From Pseudoruminococcus massiliensis (lineage in GTDB: Bacteria > Bacillota > Clostridia > Oscillospirales > Acutalibacteraceae): a stretch of 52,570 bases of DNA. The notes under the pieces are model-generated. The model saw nothing but the letters and a program-made list of their open reading frames with translations. It was not told the origin of the DNA and did no database searches. The position numbers were made by a program, and so were the translations under genes. Positions 34,285 through 42,872 of this stretch are shown one piece after another. The stretch's first letter is position 1; each line of letters starts with the position of its first letter. The stretch covers positions 1-52,570 of the forward strand of contig NZ_OLMR01000011.1 of the NCBI RefSeq assembly GCF_900291955.1, in the 5' to 3' direction.

Positions 34285-34395
34285 TTATCTGTCCCCGATA
34301 CTACCGAAAATTTTCGCCTTATGCTATGGAGTCTGAACGAGAAGTAAAGACATTTCATTACTGCACCTATCGTGACACTCATATGTATCACCTCC
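34285..34395 (-). pseudogene. Chimeric fossil: hydrolase start fused to a virB4 tail
   Basis: On the minus strand, 34395-34364 matches the ribosome site and first codons of the hydrolase gene (33211-33180) with one inserted base. From 34371 to 34285 the sequence matches the last codons of virB4 (37631-37720): RCSNEMSLLLVQTP, a stop, then HKAKIFGSIGDR, compared with RCGNERYLLLVQAPEYKAEI in the real gene. The join falls at ATAG-TGC shared by both. Order (hydrolase start then virB4 end) is the reverse of the functional order, as at the joint of a tandem duplication. Confidence 0.75.
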
Positions 34396-34533
34396 AAAAT
34401 TCAATCGGATTTTGATACCTGTATTTATTTGTAAAACTACTTTGCAAATTGGAATAAATCCGTTATCATCAATTAATGTTCTGTCTGTATTTTCAAAGGC
34501 ACAAAAACATTGTTTATCGCAAACTAATTCCAT
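34324..34533 (-). CDS. Small protein after the STAND-like gene, tail derived from the fossil
   Basis: A 69-residue reading frame with a GGAGG site, one base after the NTPase stop. The first 45 residues (MELVCDKQCFCAFENTDRTL onward) belong to the cargo. The last 24 run through the fossil: FGGDTYECHD is the old hydrolase ribosome site read as protein, and RCSNEMSLLLVQTP is the old virB4 tail. So it is either a truncated partner of the NTPase with a foreign end or a non-functional remnant. Confidence 0.5.
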   Translation of the reverse strand: MELVCDKQCFCAFENTDRTLIDDNGFIPICKVVLQINTGIKIRLNFGGDTYECHDRCSNEMSLLLVQTP

Positions 34534-34534
34534 A

Positions 34535-37327
34535 TTATTCCTCCTTTAAGAGTTCCTTAATTTTTGTGCCATATCTAATATTGATTTCTTTATCATAAGA
34601 TAGCTCTAAAAGAATTGATTTTAATTCATCATTTAGTTTTGTCTTTTTTTCGCATATGCTATTTGCAATCAAGAATAGAGCTGTTAATCGATGATATAAA
34701 TCATCCTTTTCTACAAATGATTTAGTCAGAAGAATATAGTTATTTCTATATTTTTCATCCTTCGAGTAAACAAATATGTTTCCAGCTGCACATGTTAAAT
34801 TACGTTTCACATAAATCCCTAATGGTTCTTCTAATACAAAAAAACATTCTAATCGCTGGTATATGTGTAAAACGGAATCATATGTAATAAACAAATACTT
34901 TTCAAAACATCTGCGTAGAAAAAAATCCATAAAACTTTCATTATGCCCTTCTTTAATACTTATCGTGGACAACAACTTTGGATGAGATTCGATATATTCT
35001 ATAATATCTTGGACTATCATTTCAATTTCTTTTCCTTGGTTCACTGCCAAACCGAAGTATTTTGCACCAGCGTTTGAGCCGTTAATATAGTTTACTGTAT
35101 CTACTCGACACAGGGCAACTTCTAGAACATTTTTCTTTAAATTCTTTTCTCTCATAGAATTATTAATTATTGAACAAAAGATTCGTTCATACAATTTTTC
35201 AAAACCAAATTTGGGAATATATTCTGCCATTGTATTTAGAAGTCGTAACTTTTCTGCCATTTTAAGTTTACTATAAAACACAAAATACAAAACAGAGTAA
35301 CAATCTTTAGGTCCTTGGATATAACACGTCAAATTTTCCACAAGATATTCAAACAACTTCTTTGAAAAAACAATAGAAGTTTTATTTGCACAAAACAATG
35401 CATAATCCAATATATGTTGTTCATTTAACACACTAAAAAATTCAAATATTTCATTGCCTTTTTTTGTGTAACTCTCGAAGTTGAAAAAGATCACACATGG
35501 TATTAACCATTCTGTTAATTCTTTTGGAAATGATACTAAATCACCAACTTTTTCTAAATCTCTTATATCAACCATTTTAGTCATCTTTGCAGCCCAGAAC
35601 GGAAAAACATTTATCTTATAAGATGTTTTCATAGCACCCTGATCTAAATCAAACATACTGGTACTCTTGATAAACAAAGGATTTACTAATTGTACTTTTC
35701 TAAATGGCATCAAATCAATTGTACTCAAATCTAGTCCGTCCAATTCGCATATATGATTTCTAATGATGAAATCAATTATCTTTCGTAAATCATTCTCAAT
35801 ACCATCAGGTTTTTGAGACATTAACGCGGTATTTTTCCACCTCACTATTTTAATAATGTAATCATAATATGTTGATGGCATTCCAATTACTTCGCCTTTT
35901 GGAACTGCTTCTCCAAAGTAATGCGCTTCCTTTGGCGTAGTAATACCCGGAATAACATCCAATGAAAATAGTTGTTCAGCAATTCCATACTGTGACTTTA
36001 AAATCCATTTTACAATGTTTTGAACCTTATTATATTGATCAATACTAAATGCATTACAAAATATTGTAGGCTCTTGATTCTCTTTCTGTGTTATATCTGT
36101 TTGCGTAATACAATATTTATTCAAAAAAGAATTGTCACATTCAAGATAATAGTATTCATACTCATCTATGGATAGTATCCATCTAAATTGTTCAAATTTT
36201 GAAAACTTTTTTATTCCGCGAATTAGTTTATCCCAGTCTTTTTCCTTTAAAATCTGTGAATTTAGGTCATCAATAATAAAGCATACTTTAGCCGGTAAAT
36301 CTCTAAAAAACACATTTGCTTCATCAATGGAAGAAAGTGCTTTTCCTGTAAATGAACTTAATTCAGCGATAACAAAATCTTCAAAATTTACAAAACGATT
36401 TATTTTTGAAATATCTACTATACAAGGTAATATTGATATATCATTTTCTTCAATCGCAGAAACGACAGACACAATATATTCTTTTATGAAAAAGGATTTT
36501 CCAGCACCAGCTGTTCCTGTAACAATAAACACCTTGTTAAAATGTGGGTTGAGAAAAAAATTATTAAGCCTTTTAACTCGTTTATATTGAGACTTTTCTA
36601 AATCATGTAAATTGAACAGACTTTGGAGTGCAGACAAGACTAACTCACAATCTTCATTTGCCTCTATAAAATTTAATTTTTCTGTAATCTTATCTTGATT
36701 AAAACGATTATAGGGTAGTTGAGATATCCAATCTAGAATCTCATTCTTCCATGAGAAATTAAACAAACGATATAAATTCTCAATGACTGATTGAAACAAT
36801 CTCGCCGTATGATTCTCATTTCCTACAAATATATCAAGTTTTGACACAACTCTTTGGATCATCAAATTTCTTTCCGTAAAAGTGTTGTCTATAATATCTT
36901 TCTGAATTTTGTACATTTCATATATATTGGGGTATTTTGAGCAATTATCTGCAAATATAGAAACCCAAAGCTGATATTCTCTATCTGTTAATATGTCCAT
37001 ATTACCGTATATTGTTTGTTCAACAATACATCTAAGATGATTTTCGTTAATAGAATCTTTGTAATATGCAAACTGTTCCAAAAAACTTTTTACAACAATT
37101 ACTTCATCATATTCCAATTGTTTTTCAAATTTACAAAAAATTTGCTCATAAAATTGAGCCATAGTATCTGATAATAAACACCAAATCTGACCTTCAACAC
37201 TGTCCTTTTGAAAATTAGATACTATTTTTTTTATTCCATCCAGACTTGCACCTGCAACAATATTTACCAAAATTTCTTTTACTGGCGATGTAGTTAATAC
37301 ATTGATTATTCCTGTTATTATTGACAT
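34535..37327 (-). CDS. STAND-like P-loop NTPase, putative defence protein
   Basis: A 930-residue protein. Walker A GTAGAGKS at 271-278 and a Walker B-like CFIIDDLNS at 349-357 define a central NTPase of STAND/AAA type. The first 250 residues are helical and may hold an effector or adaptor region; the C-terminal 450 residues are helical, consistent with a sensor of HEAT/TPR kind. Proteins of this build are anti-phage sensors (Avs-like and others), but I recognise no named family. It has its own promoter (37523-37551) in a 303-base gap after virB4, and is markedly AT-rich. Role by analogy only. Confidence 0.6.
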   Translation of the reverse strand: MSIITGIINVLTTSPVKEILVNIVAGASLDGIKKIVSNFQKDSVEGQIWCLLSDTMAQFYEQIFCKFEKQLEYDEVIVVKSFLEQFAYYKDSINENHLRCIVEQTIYGNMDILTDREYQLWVSIFADNCSKYPNIYEMYKIQKDIIDNTFTERNLMIQRVVSKLDIFVGNENHTARLFQSVIENLYRLFNFSWKNEILDWISQLPYNRFNQDKITEKLNFIEANEDCELVLSALQSLFNLHDLEKSQYKRVKRLNNFFLNPHFNKVFIVTGTAGAGKSFFIKEYIVSVVSAIEENDISILPCIVDISKINRFVNFEDFVIAELSSFTGKALSSIDEANVFFRDLPAKVCFIIDDLNSQILKEKDWDKLIRGIKKFSKFEQFRWILSIDEYEYYYLECDNSFLNKYCITQTDITQKENQEPTIFCNAFSIDQYNKVQNIVKWILKSQYGIAEQLFSLDVIPGITTPKEAHYFGEAVPKGEVIGMPSTYYDYIIKIVRWKNTALMSQKPDGIENDLRKIIDFIIRNHICELDGLDLSTIDLMPFRKVQLVNPLFIKSTSMFDLDQGAMKTSYKINVFPFWAAKMTKMVDIRDLEKVGDLVSFPKELTEWLIPCVIFFNFESYTKKGNEIFEFFSVLNEQHILDYALFCANKTSIVFSKKLFEYLVENLTCYIQGPKDCYSVLYFVFYSKLKMAEKLRLLNTMAEYIPKFGFEKLYERIFCSIINNSMREKNLKKNVLEVALCRVDTVNYINGSNAGAKYFGLAVNQGKEIEMIVQDIIEYIESHPKLLSTISIKEGHNESFMDFFLRRCFEKYLFITYDSVLHIYQRLECFFVLEEPLGIYVKRNLTCAAGNIFVYSKDEKYRNNYILLTKSFVEKDDLYHRLTALFLIANSICEKKTKLNDELKSILLELSYDKEINIRYGTKIKELLKEE

Positions 37328-37630
37328 ATATTCACCCCAAATTCTGAAATCATATTATTCATTAATAAATCTTTCACTTGATACAACAGTTTGCGTTGAA
37401 ATTAAAAGACCTATCAAAAGTTCCTTTGCTTTCACCTAAAAACTAACACGATTTCACGCAGAATCATAAAAATCAAACAAAATCCATGCAAACATTATTT
37501 AAGATCATTCGCTTTAGACTTGCATTTATCCGTTAAAAAATAAACAGTCAAATATAAGCAATGGTACTTTTAAAATTTAATTCTATCAATCATAATACCA
37601 TATGAAAATAAGATTGTCTATAATTAAATT
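37328..37630 (-). promoter_or_regulatory. Gap with candidate promoter for the NTPase gene
   Basis: No gene is seen in these 303 AT-rich bases. On the minus strand TTGACT (37551-37546), 17 bases, TAAATG (37528-37523) is a reasonable promoter about 195 bases before the NTPase start, leaving a long leader. No strong terminator for virB4 is visible. Confidence 0.4.
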
Positions 37631-39469
37631 CTATCTACCCCCAGCACTACCGAAAATCTCTGCTTTGTATTCCGGTGCCTGAACAAGTAACAAATACCTT
37701 TCATTACCGCATCTATACAGGCAAGTGCCTCTTTCTGCAAACTTGATTAAGTCGTATTCGTTTGGCTCAATCATTAAAGCATCTTCAAAGTCCTTTGGAT
37801 TGATGTTGCCCGGGTAGAACAGAAAGTGATGAGTTGGAATTGAGAAAAGCGGTTTTGTGAACTCCTTAATACTCGGAATCAGAAAATCATCAATGTTCTG
37901 ACTTGCTAAAATCACCGCTGAATCCTTTTTACGCACACGCTTCATTGCGTTTCGTATATACTCAATGGCTATTGGGTTTGAAAGAAAAAGATACATTTCA
38001 TCTATTGATGCAACTGTGTTTCCCTCTCCAAGGAGCTTGTTACTCATATATGAGAGGATATTAAAAAGCATAGCGTCTTTTAGTCTTTTGTTTGTGTCGA
38101 GTAATCCCTTTACTCCAAAACACAATAAGCTGTCATCTGTGATGTTCGTATGACCGTTAAAGTACTTGCTTTCGGAACCTACACACATACTGTGAATACC
38201 CAAACAAACCTCCTGCAAAACTTCTTCTGTGTAGAGGTATTTTCTCTTGCGGTCATAGGTCATATATTCTTCTTCGCATAAGTCGTAAAAGTCACTCATT
38301 ACAGGAAAGTCTGACGGTTTCTTTGCGCTGTAATCCGTTGAGTCTGTAATGCCGAATCTTGCATATAGTTTCATAAGCAGAATTTCAATGGTATCAAGCT
38401 GAACATCTGTAAAGTCTTTGTAGGCTCTGAAAAAATCCTTTAAAAACGCAATGTGTTGTGACAATCGGGTAGCTTTGTTAAACGCATCAGGTGCATCTTT
38501 GTCAATATCACCTTGACCTGTATTCCAAGCCTTAGGTTCAAGAGGGTTTATCTTGTATCTGCCTGACATAAAGTCAATGTAACAACCGCCAAGTGAGTTG
38601 GTAAGGTTCTCATACTCTGATTCAGGGTCAAGACAAACAATTTTCTTTCCACTTTCACGAATGTTTGTGAGAATGAGTTTCAACAAATAACTTTTTCCTT
38701 GCCCTGAGTTGCCGAGAATCAGTATGTTTGAATTTGTCTTGTCCTCTGTTCGTCTGTCAAAGTCAACAAGAATATTCGTGCCGTATTTATCTCGTCCGAT
38801 ATATAAGCCGTTGGGGTCTGTCTTACCTGAGAAGTTAAACGGGAACAGATTCGCAACAGAACTTGCCGGCAACACCCTTTCATAAAGACTGCCGAATTGA
38901 TTTGAACCTATGGGTAGAGCAGACAAGAAACCTTCCTTTTGACGAAGTGTAAGTCTGTCAACCACAATATTTGACCGGGTAAGCTCCATTGCAATATCGG
39001 TTTGAAGTTCCTTTAGTTTCTGTTTGCTCTTGGCTTTCAATTCTATAAATACCGAACAATGCAAAAGAGGTTCTTTGTTCTTGTGCATATTTGCAATGAG
39101 GGTAACAACATCCTGCAGATTGCCCTGTGCCTCAATGGTTTCGTTTACATCATTACCGCTTGATTTCAGTTTGTTTTTGCGTGTGGCGTTCTGTATGATT
39201 TTTCTCTGCTCCATACTTTCCACAAGTCTGTGATAAATGCGAAGCGTTACACAATTTCTGTCGGCAAGCTGAGAAAGTATTGCCTGTTCTTCCGTTGAGG
39301 TTGGATATTCACGCACCGCCCACACACTGCGATATGAGTCCCCAACAATGTAGTGGTCGGTAAAAAACTTTATTGTTGACGGCATAATCATATCAAAGAA
39401 ATCTTTAGTGTAAATCTCCTCTGCCTGCTGTGGTGTAAGCACCTTTGGTTTTCTTTTAAACAGTCCCAT
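37631..39469 (-). CDS. VirB4-type conjugation ATPase
   Basis: A 612-residue cytoplasmic ATPase that powers the type IV secretion channel. Walker A ILGNSGQGKSYLLK at about residue 251, Walker B around NTVASIDEMYLFL, and ILASQNIDDFL after it are the family's signatures. The C-terminal VQAPEYKAEIFGSAGGR is the segment whose degraded copy lies at 34.3 kb. AAGGAGG precedes the ATG by a few bases. It lies nine bases after the sortase gene. Confidence 0.92.
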   Translation of the reverse strand: MGLFKRKPKVLTPQQAEEIYTKDFFDMIMPSTIKFFTDHYIVGDSYRSVWAVREYPTSTEEQAILSQLADRNCVTLRIYHRLVESMEQRKIIQNATRKNKLKSSGNDVNETIEAQGNLQDVVTLIANMHKNKEPLLHCSVFIELKAKSKQKLKELQTDIAMELTRSNIVVDRLTLRQKEGFLSALPIGSNQFGSLYERVLPASSVANLFPFNFSGKTDPNGLYIGRDKYGTNILVDFDRRTEDKTNSNILILGNSGQGKSYLLKLILTNIRESGKKIVCLDPESEYENLTNSLGGCYIDFMSGRYKINPLEPKAWNTGQGDIDKDAPDAFNKATRLSQHIAFLKDFFRAYKDFTDVQLDTIEILLMKLYARFGITDSTDYSAKKPSDFPVMSDFYDLCEEEYMTYDRKRKYLYTEEVLQEVCLGIHSMCVGSESKYFNGHTNITDDSLLCFGVKGLLDTNKRLKDAMLFNILSYMSNKLLGEGNTVASIDEMYLFLSNPIAIEYIRNAMKRVRKKDSAVILASQNIDDFLIPSIKEFTKPLFSIPTHHFLFYPGNINPKDFEDALMIEPNEYDLIKFAERGTCLYRCGNERYLLLVQAPEYKAEIFGSAGGR

Positions 39470-39478
39470 TTTACCTCC

Positions 39479-40297
39479 TTAGTTTCGTACCGCCAATACA
39501 AGTATGCGGTCATCCTGATTATTACCGTAACAGGTTGACAGCGTTAATATCTGCTGACCGTATTTTGGTGTGATACCTGTTTCATAAATAGATTTTTCTT
39601 TTGCGTATTCAACCAAAGAGTTGTACCTCTTTTCTGTAAGCGCTGTTGTAAACCTGTACCATTCATCATCAGACTTAACTTTCAGAACAGCAAAGACGGT
39701 ATATGCAGATACACCGTCTTTTGTTTCAAGCACAACCGCTTTGTGTTCATCTCTGTATGAAGTGTTTGTATAGTTGCAAAGCTCTGCAAACATTGTGCCG
39801 TTGTTCATATGGTGTCCGTAGATTATGAGGTTTGTGCTTGTAGATGTGCATCTTCCATCAAGAAACGGAACACCGCTAAGGCTGTATTCACCGTAAAAGT
39901 TTTTATTCAGATACTTTTGCGGATTATCGGGTGTGTGCATAACAGGATAGTTTATGTTTGTGCCTGTTATGCTTACCCAACCGAAGCAATCAGAATTCAT
40001 TGAAGTGAGTTCTGATATTGAATGTGGCTGATAGTCAGTTGTGTAATACATAGGTTGTTCAGATTGGACTTCATTATCTGAATCACTGACTTTTAATAAA
40101 TTCGGCTTTCTAACTATTTCTTCAAGAGTTGCATCTGTTGTTTCCTCAGTAACGATTTCTGCAAGCTGTCTGAATTCTTCTTTTTCTTTGTTTTCGGTGT
40201 AAAGTTGTGAGAACACCGAAACAAGACAGGTAATTAAAATTGAAGAAAATATACCTATAACAATTCCCATTTGGATTTTTCCTTTATGCTTCTTCAT
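39479..40297 (-). CDS. Class B sortase
   Basis: A 272-residue membrane-anchored transpeptidase. One N-terminal helix (about 8-30) and the sortase fold with H in IIYGHHMNNG, C in LTLSTCYG and R in QDDRILVLAV. The ATG at 40297 has GGAGG six bases upstream and lies inside the end of the previous gene; an earlier in-frame start at 40348 has none. Its likely substrate is the element's own SpaA/thioester adhesin, whose sorting motif KPQTG is close to class B forms, so the ICE carries both pilin-like adhesin and sortase. Confidence 0.88.
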   Translation of the reverse strand: MKKHKGKIQMGIVIGIFSSILITCLVSVFSQLYTENKEKEEFRQLAEIVTEETTDATLEEIVRKPNLLKVSDSDNEVQSEQPMYYTTDYQPHSISELTSMNSDCFGWVSITGTNINYPVMHTPDNPQKYLNKNFYGEYSLSGVPFLDGRCTSTSTNLIIYGHHMNNGTMFAELCNYTNTSYRDEHKAVVLETKDGVSAYTVFAVLKVKSDDEWYRFTTALTEKRYNSLVEYAKEKSIYETGITPKYGQQILTLSTCYGNNQDDRILVLAVRN

Positions 40298-40883
40298 TTT
40301 CAGCCTCCGAAATATATTGCTCGCCGTCATAGTCAGGCATAAGGTCACCGTTCATACTTGCATCAAAGTAGATTGCAAGAAATCGCTTGATGTCACCTTT
40401 GCTCATTCGTGTTACCTCAAAGCCTTGGTCTGCAATGATTTTTTCAACCCTGTTTGCTTTCTGCAACACATTTTCCGACTTTGCGGATTTGCACCTTGCA
40501 ATGAACAAAAACTGTCTTGCTGTTGAAGTTTCCGTCTGAATACTGTCAAGAAATTTTAAATCCTTGTTCAGAATTTTTCTGACCTTTTCATTACTTTCTT
40601 CTTCAATTCTGTCTTTGATATAGCTTTTGTTTGTGTCAAAACACTCACAGGAATCGGTACAGGTTATCTCAATATCAGGCACAGCAGAAAGAATCATCAT
40701 AAGGTGACGAATCTTGATTTCAATGTTGATGTGCGACAACACAGAAATATTTGTAGGCTGTACCATAAAGAAAACAAGCTCGTCTTTACCAACCTTTAAG
40801 CCGTTTTTGGTAAAGGTCTTTATACCGATTAAGTACTGCGTTGATTTGCCCTTCCTTTTTTTCTTAATTCTTGATTTACGCAT
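40284..40883 (-). CDS. Conjugation protein between VirB3-like and sortase genes
   Basis: A 199-residue cytoplasmic protein with a strongly basic start (MRKSRIKKKRKGKS), then a mixed fold: IGIKTFTKNGLKVGKDELVF, FLFIARCKS and EVTRMSKGDIKRFLAIYF. Related genes lie beside virB4 in Tn1549-type elements. It may be a small ATPase-associated component, comparable to the N-terminal part of VirB4. I take the ATG at 40883, eleven bases after GGAGG; starts at 40901 and 40982 lack a site. Confidence 0.6.
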   Translation of the reverse strand: MRKSRIKKKRKGKSTQYLIGIKTFTKNGLKVGKDELVFFMVQPTNISVLSHINIEIKIRHLMMILSAVPDIEITCTDSCECFDTNKSYIKDRIEEESNEKVRKILNKDLKFLDSIQTETSTARQFLFIARCKSAKSENVLQKANRVEKIIADQGFEVTRMSKGDIKRFLAIYFDASMNGDLMPDYDGEQYISEAENEEA

Positions 40884-40969
40884 TTTGTGTTTTTCCTCCA
40901 TATCATAGTAATTTCGCAGGCACACAAAACTTGTTAACAACAAGCCAAGTGTGCGAATTGGGTGCAGCG

Positions 40970-41233
40970 TCACGCTGCCCATATAAACTCTTGTTGTGTT
41001 GAAATAAAATACTTCACAGCATAGCGGATAAAATCAAGCACAGTTGTATCTTCAAGTCGGATTGTAAGGAAACCGAAGCATAGAGTTACAACAAGTGGTA
41101 GAAAAAACTGTGTCTGTGCAAACATAAGCACAGACAACAAAAGCGCTATACAGATAATTGCAAAATCTCTCAAACTCCACAGCCATAAGTTGGCTGTGGC
41201 TTTTAAGTTTTTCGGATATAAATATGTGGTCAT
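40970..41233 (-). CDS. PrgI/VirB3-like membrane protein
   Basis: An 87-residue protein with two membrane helices at about 24-41 and 45-60 (DFAIICIALLLSVLMFA and FFLPLVVTLCFGFLTIRL), and a cytoplasmic end. Size and place before virB4 match VirB3/PrgI-type channel components. GAGGAG precedes the ATG. Its stop is 87 bases before the next gene start, and the intervening bases hold no further gene. Confidence 0.7.
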   Translation of the reverse strand: MTTYLYPKNLKATANLWLWSLRDFAIICIALLLSVLMFAQTQFFLPLVVTLCFGFLTIRLEDTTVLDFIRYAVKYFISTQQEFIWAA

Positions 41234-41243
41234 TTAATTCTCC

Positions 41244-42176
41244 TCATTTCGTAGCTCTCGCTACACTTTTTGTTAGGTTTACTGCTGTTGTAGTTGCGTG
41301 AACAATGCTTGTCATATTCACCTTTACAGATGAATCAAGACCAAACTGCTGTGCTATTCTCGGTACTTCGTTTGCCGACAGCATAATGCCTAACCCCAAC
41401 AACATATTGTCGGGAAATGTGAGCAAACCGAGGAACAACAGAGTTGTCTGCAAAAAGGCTGTAAGACAAAGGGCAGCAATCTGTTTCATCCACTGATTAA
41501 AACCGTCTGTATATCCTCTGGGAACACTGAACATATACAGTGAACCTACCACCATTTGAATCAAAAGTATTCCGCCTCTCTTTATATTTGCGAAAAAGAT
41601 CTTAATAACGCAATAAGCAAAGGCTATCATACATAACAGATTCAGTAACCCAAATGTTGTCTGTGTTGATACTGCAAAACAGCCTTCTAAAACACTTGTA
41701 CTTTGTCCCGACAAATTGAGGCTTTGCTGTCCTGCCATTATAGATGACAGATCCTTTGAAAATGTGTTTTGCAGGCTGATACAGAATTTGTACAGTTCCA
41801 CAGGCACAACACCAAAAAGAGAACAGGCAAAGAAGCCTTTTAGAACATTGATTGCAGTTGTCTTAATGTTGGCCCTGCCGTTTTGGTATTCTATTGCTAC
41901 ATCAAATACGGCAACTACCGTGCCTGCAACAAACAAACCCCAGCCGAACAGGGTAAATAAATTGATTGTTGCCTGAACCCATTCAAGGTCGAAAATATCT
42001 GCACCCATATTGCCCATCATTGTGAAGAAGTCAGCCACGGCATTGTAAATGGTTTCATAAAACCACTGAAGCATTGTGTTCCATATTGCGTTTGAGATTT
42101 GTTCACCGAGAAAGTCAAATGTACTGCCGATAGCATCGCCTATTCCTCCGATAAAATCTCCTAACCAATCAAACAT
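41244..42176 (-). CDS. TrbL/VirB6-like channel protein
   Basis: A 310-residue polytopic protein with about six membrane helices and an N-terminal amphipathic stretch (MFDWLGDFIGGIGDAIGSTF). Motifs such as GWGLFVAGTVVAVFDVAIEY and the late LTFPDNMLLGLGIML fit the VirB6/TrbL family of conjugation channels. It is bounded by the VirB2-like and VirB3-like genes, the order expected in the operon. Confidence 0.85.
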   Translation of the reverse strand: MFDWLGDFIGGIGDAIGSTFDFLGEQISNAIWNTMLQWFYETIYNAVADFFTMMGNMGADIFDLEWVQATINLFTLFGWGLFVAGTVVAVFDVAIEYQNGRANIKTTAINVLKGFFACSLFGVVPVELYKFCISLQNTFSKDLSSIMAGQQSLNLSGQSTSVLEGCFAVSTQTTFGLLNLLCMIAFAYCVIKIFFANIKRGGILLIQMVVGSLYMFSVPRGYTDGFNQWMKQIAALCLTAFLQTTLLFLGLLTFPDNMLLGLGIMLSANEVPRIAQQFGLDSSVKVNMTSIVHATTTAVNLTKSVARATK

Positions 42177-42191
42177 TTAATTCCCTCTTTT

Positions 42192-42542
42192 CTATCCCAG
42201 TACTGTCCAGATATACAGAGGAGCGGTCAACGAAAATACAAGACAACCGAAAAGGATTGCAGGTGCAGTAAATTCAAACTGACCGTGTTTGCGATAGTCC
42301 ATATACGCTGTTGCAAGTTTGACAAAGAACAGAATTGCAAGAATCATATCCACAGCAGGGAATACTACATTATTAACTACATTTTTGATTTGTGTTTGAG
42401 CCGCCGTCCAAGTGCTTTCGATTGCACTTGAAACATCACCTGCGGCGAATACCGTTACTGCCGATATTGCAAACAAAGCAGCAACAACGGCAACAGTCAG
42501 AAAAATCTTTAAAAGTTTTATTCTATTACTTTTTACTTTCAT
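42192..42542 (-). CDS. DUF3852/VirB2-like small membrane protein
   Basis: A 116-residue protein. A signal-like helix (LLKIFLTVAVVAALFAISAV) ends at FAAG, then a short extracytoplasmic part and two more helices around 63-80 and 92-114. This topology suits a pilin-like VirB2 subunit, and the family (DUF3852) is conserved in Tn1549-type elements. GGAGG lies eight bases before the ATG. Confidence 0.75.
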   Translation of the reverse strand: MKVKSNRIKLLKIFLTVAVVAALFAISAVTVFAAGDVSSAIESTWTAAQTQIKNVVNNVVFPAVDMILAILFFVKLATAYMDYRKHGQFEFTAPAILFGCLVFSLTAPLYIWTVLG

Positions 42543-42872
42543 TTAGATAACCTCCGTTTTCTTCAATTCCTTTTCCGATATATATTTCACCTTGATATTA
42601 AGCTTCTCGGCAAAGATAATTTCCTTTTTCATACCCTCGGTTATTTCATCACCGAACACCCATACTTCATCACATACCCACAGCAGAGAGAGACCTGCCT
42701 GCATACCGAGTTTTCTTTCATCGGGAATTTCATCATTTAGAACAAGGGCGTAAAAATGCGGTATGACAGGAGCCATACCGCACTTAAATATATATCGGGC
42801 ATATCGTTTTGCGTTTTCAATGTTTCCGGAAATGTTGCCACTCAGTGGTGAACATATATATGCCCTTCGCAT
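42543..42872 (-). CDS. DUF4406-like nucleotide-binding protein
   Basis: A 109-residue protein. YICSPLSGNISGNIENAKRY is a nucleoside deoxyribosyltransferase-like opening and CDEVWVFGDEITEGMKKEI completes the small Rossmann-like fold. Members are common in phages and conjugative elements, of unknown activity. Its ATG overlaps the stop of the adhesin gene. Confidence 0.75.
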   Translation of the reverse strand: MRRAYICSPLSGNISGNIENAKRYARYIFKCGMAPVIPHFYALVLNDEIPDERKLGMQAGLSLLWVCDEVWVFGDEITEGMKKEIIFAEKLNIKVKYISEKELKKTEVI

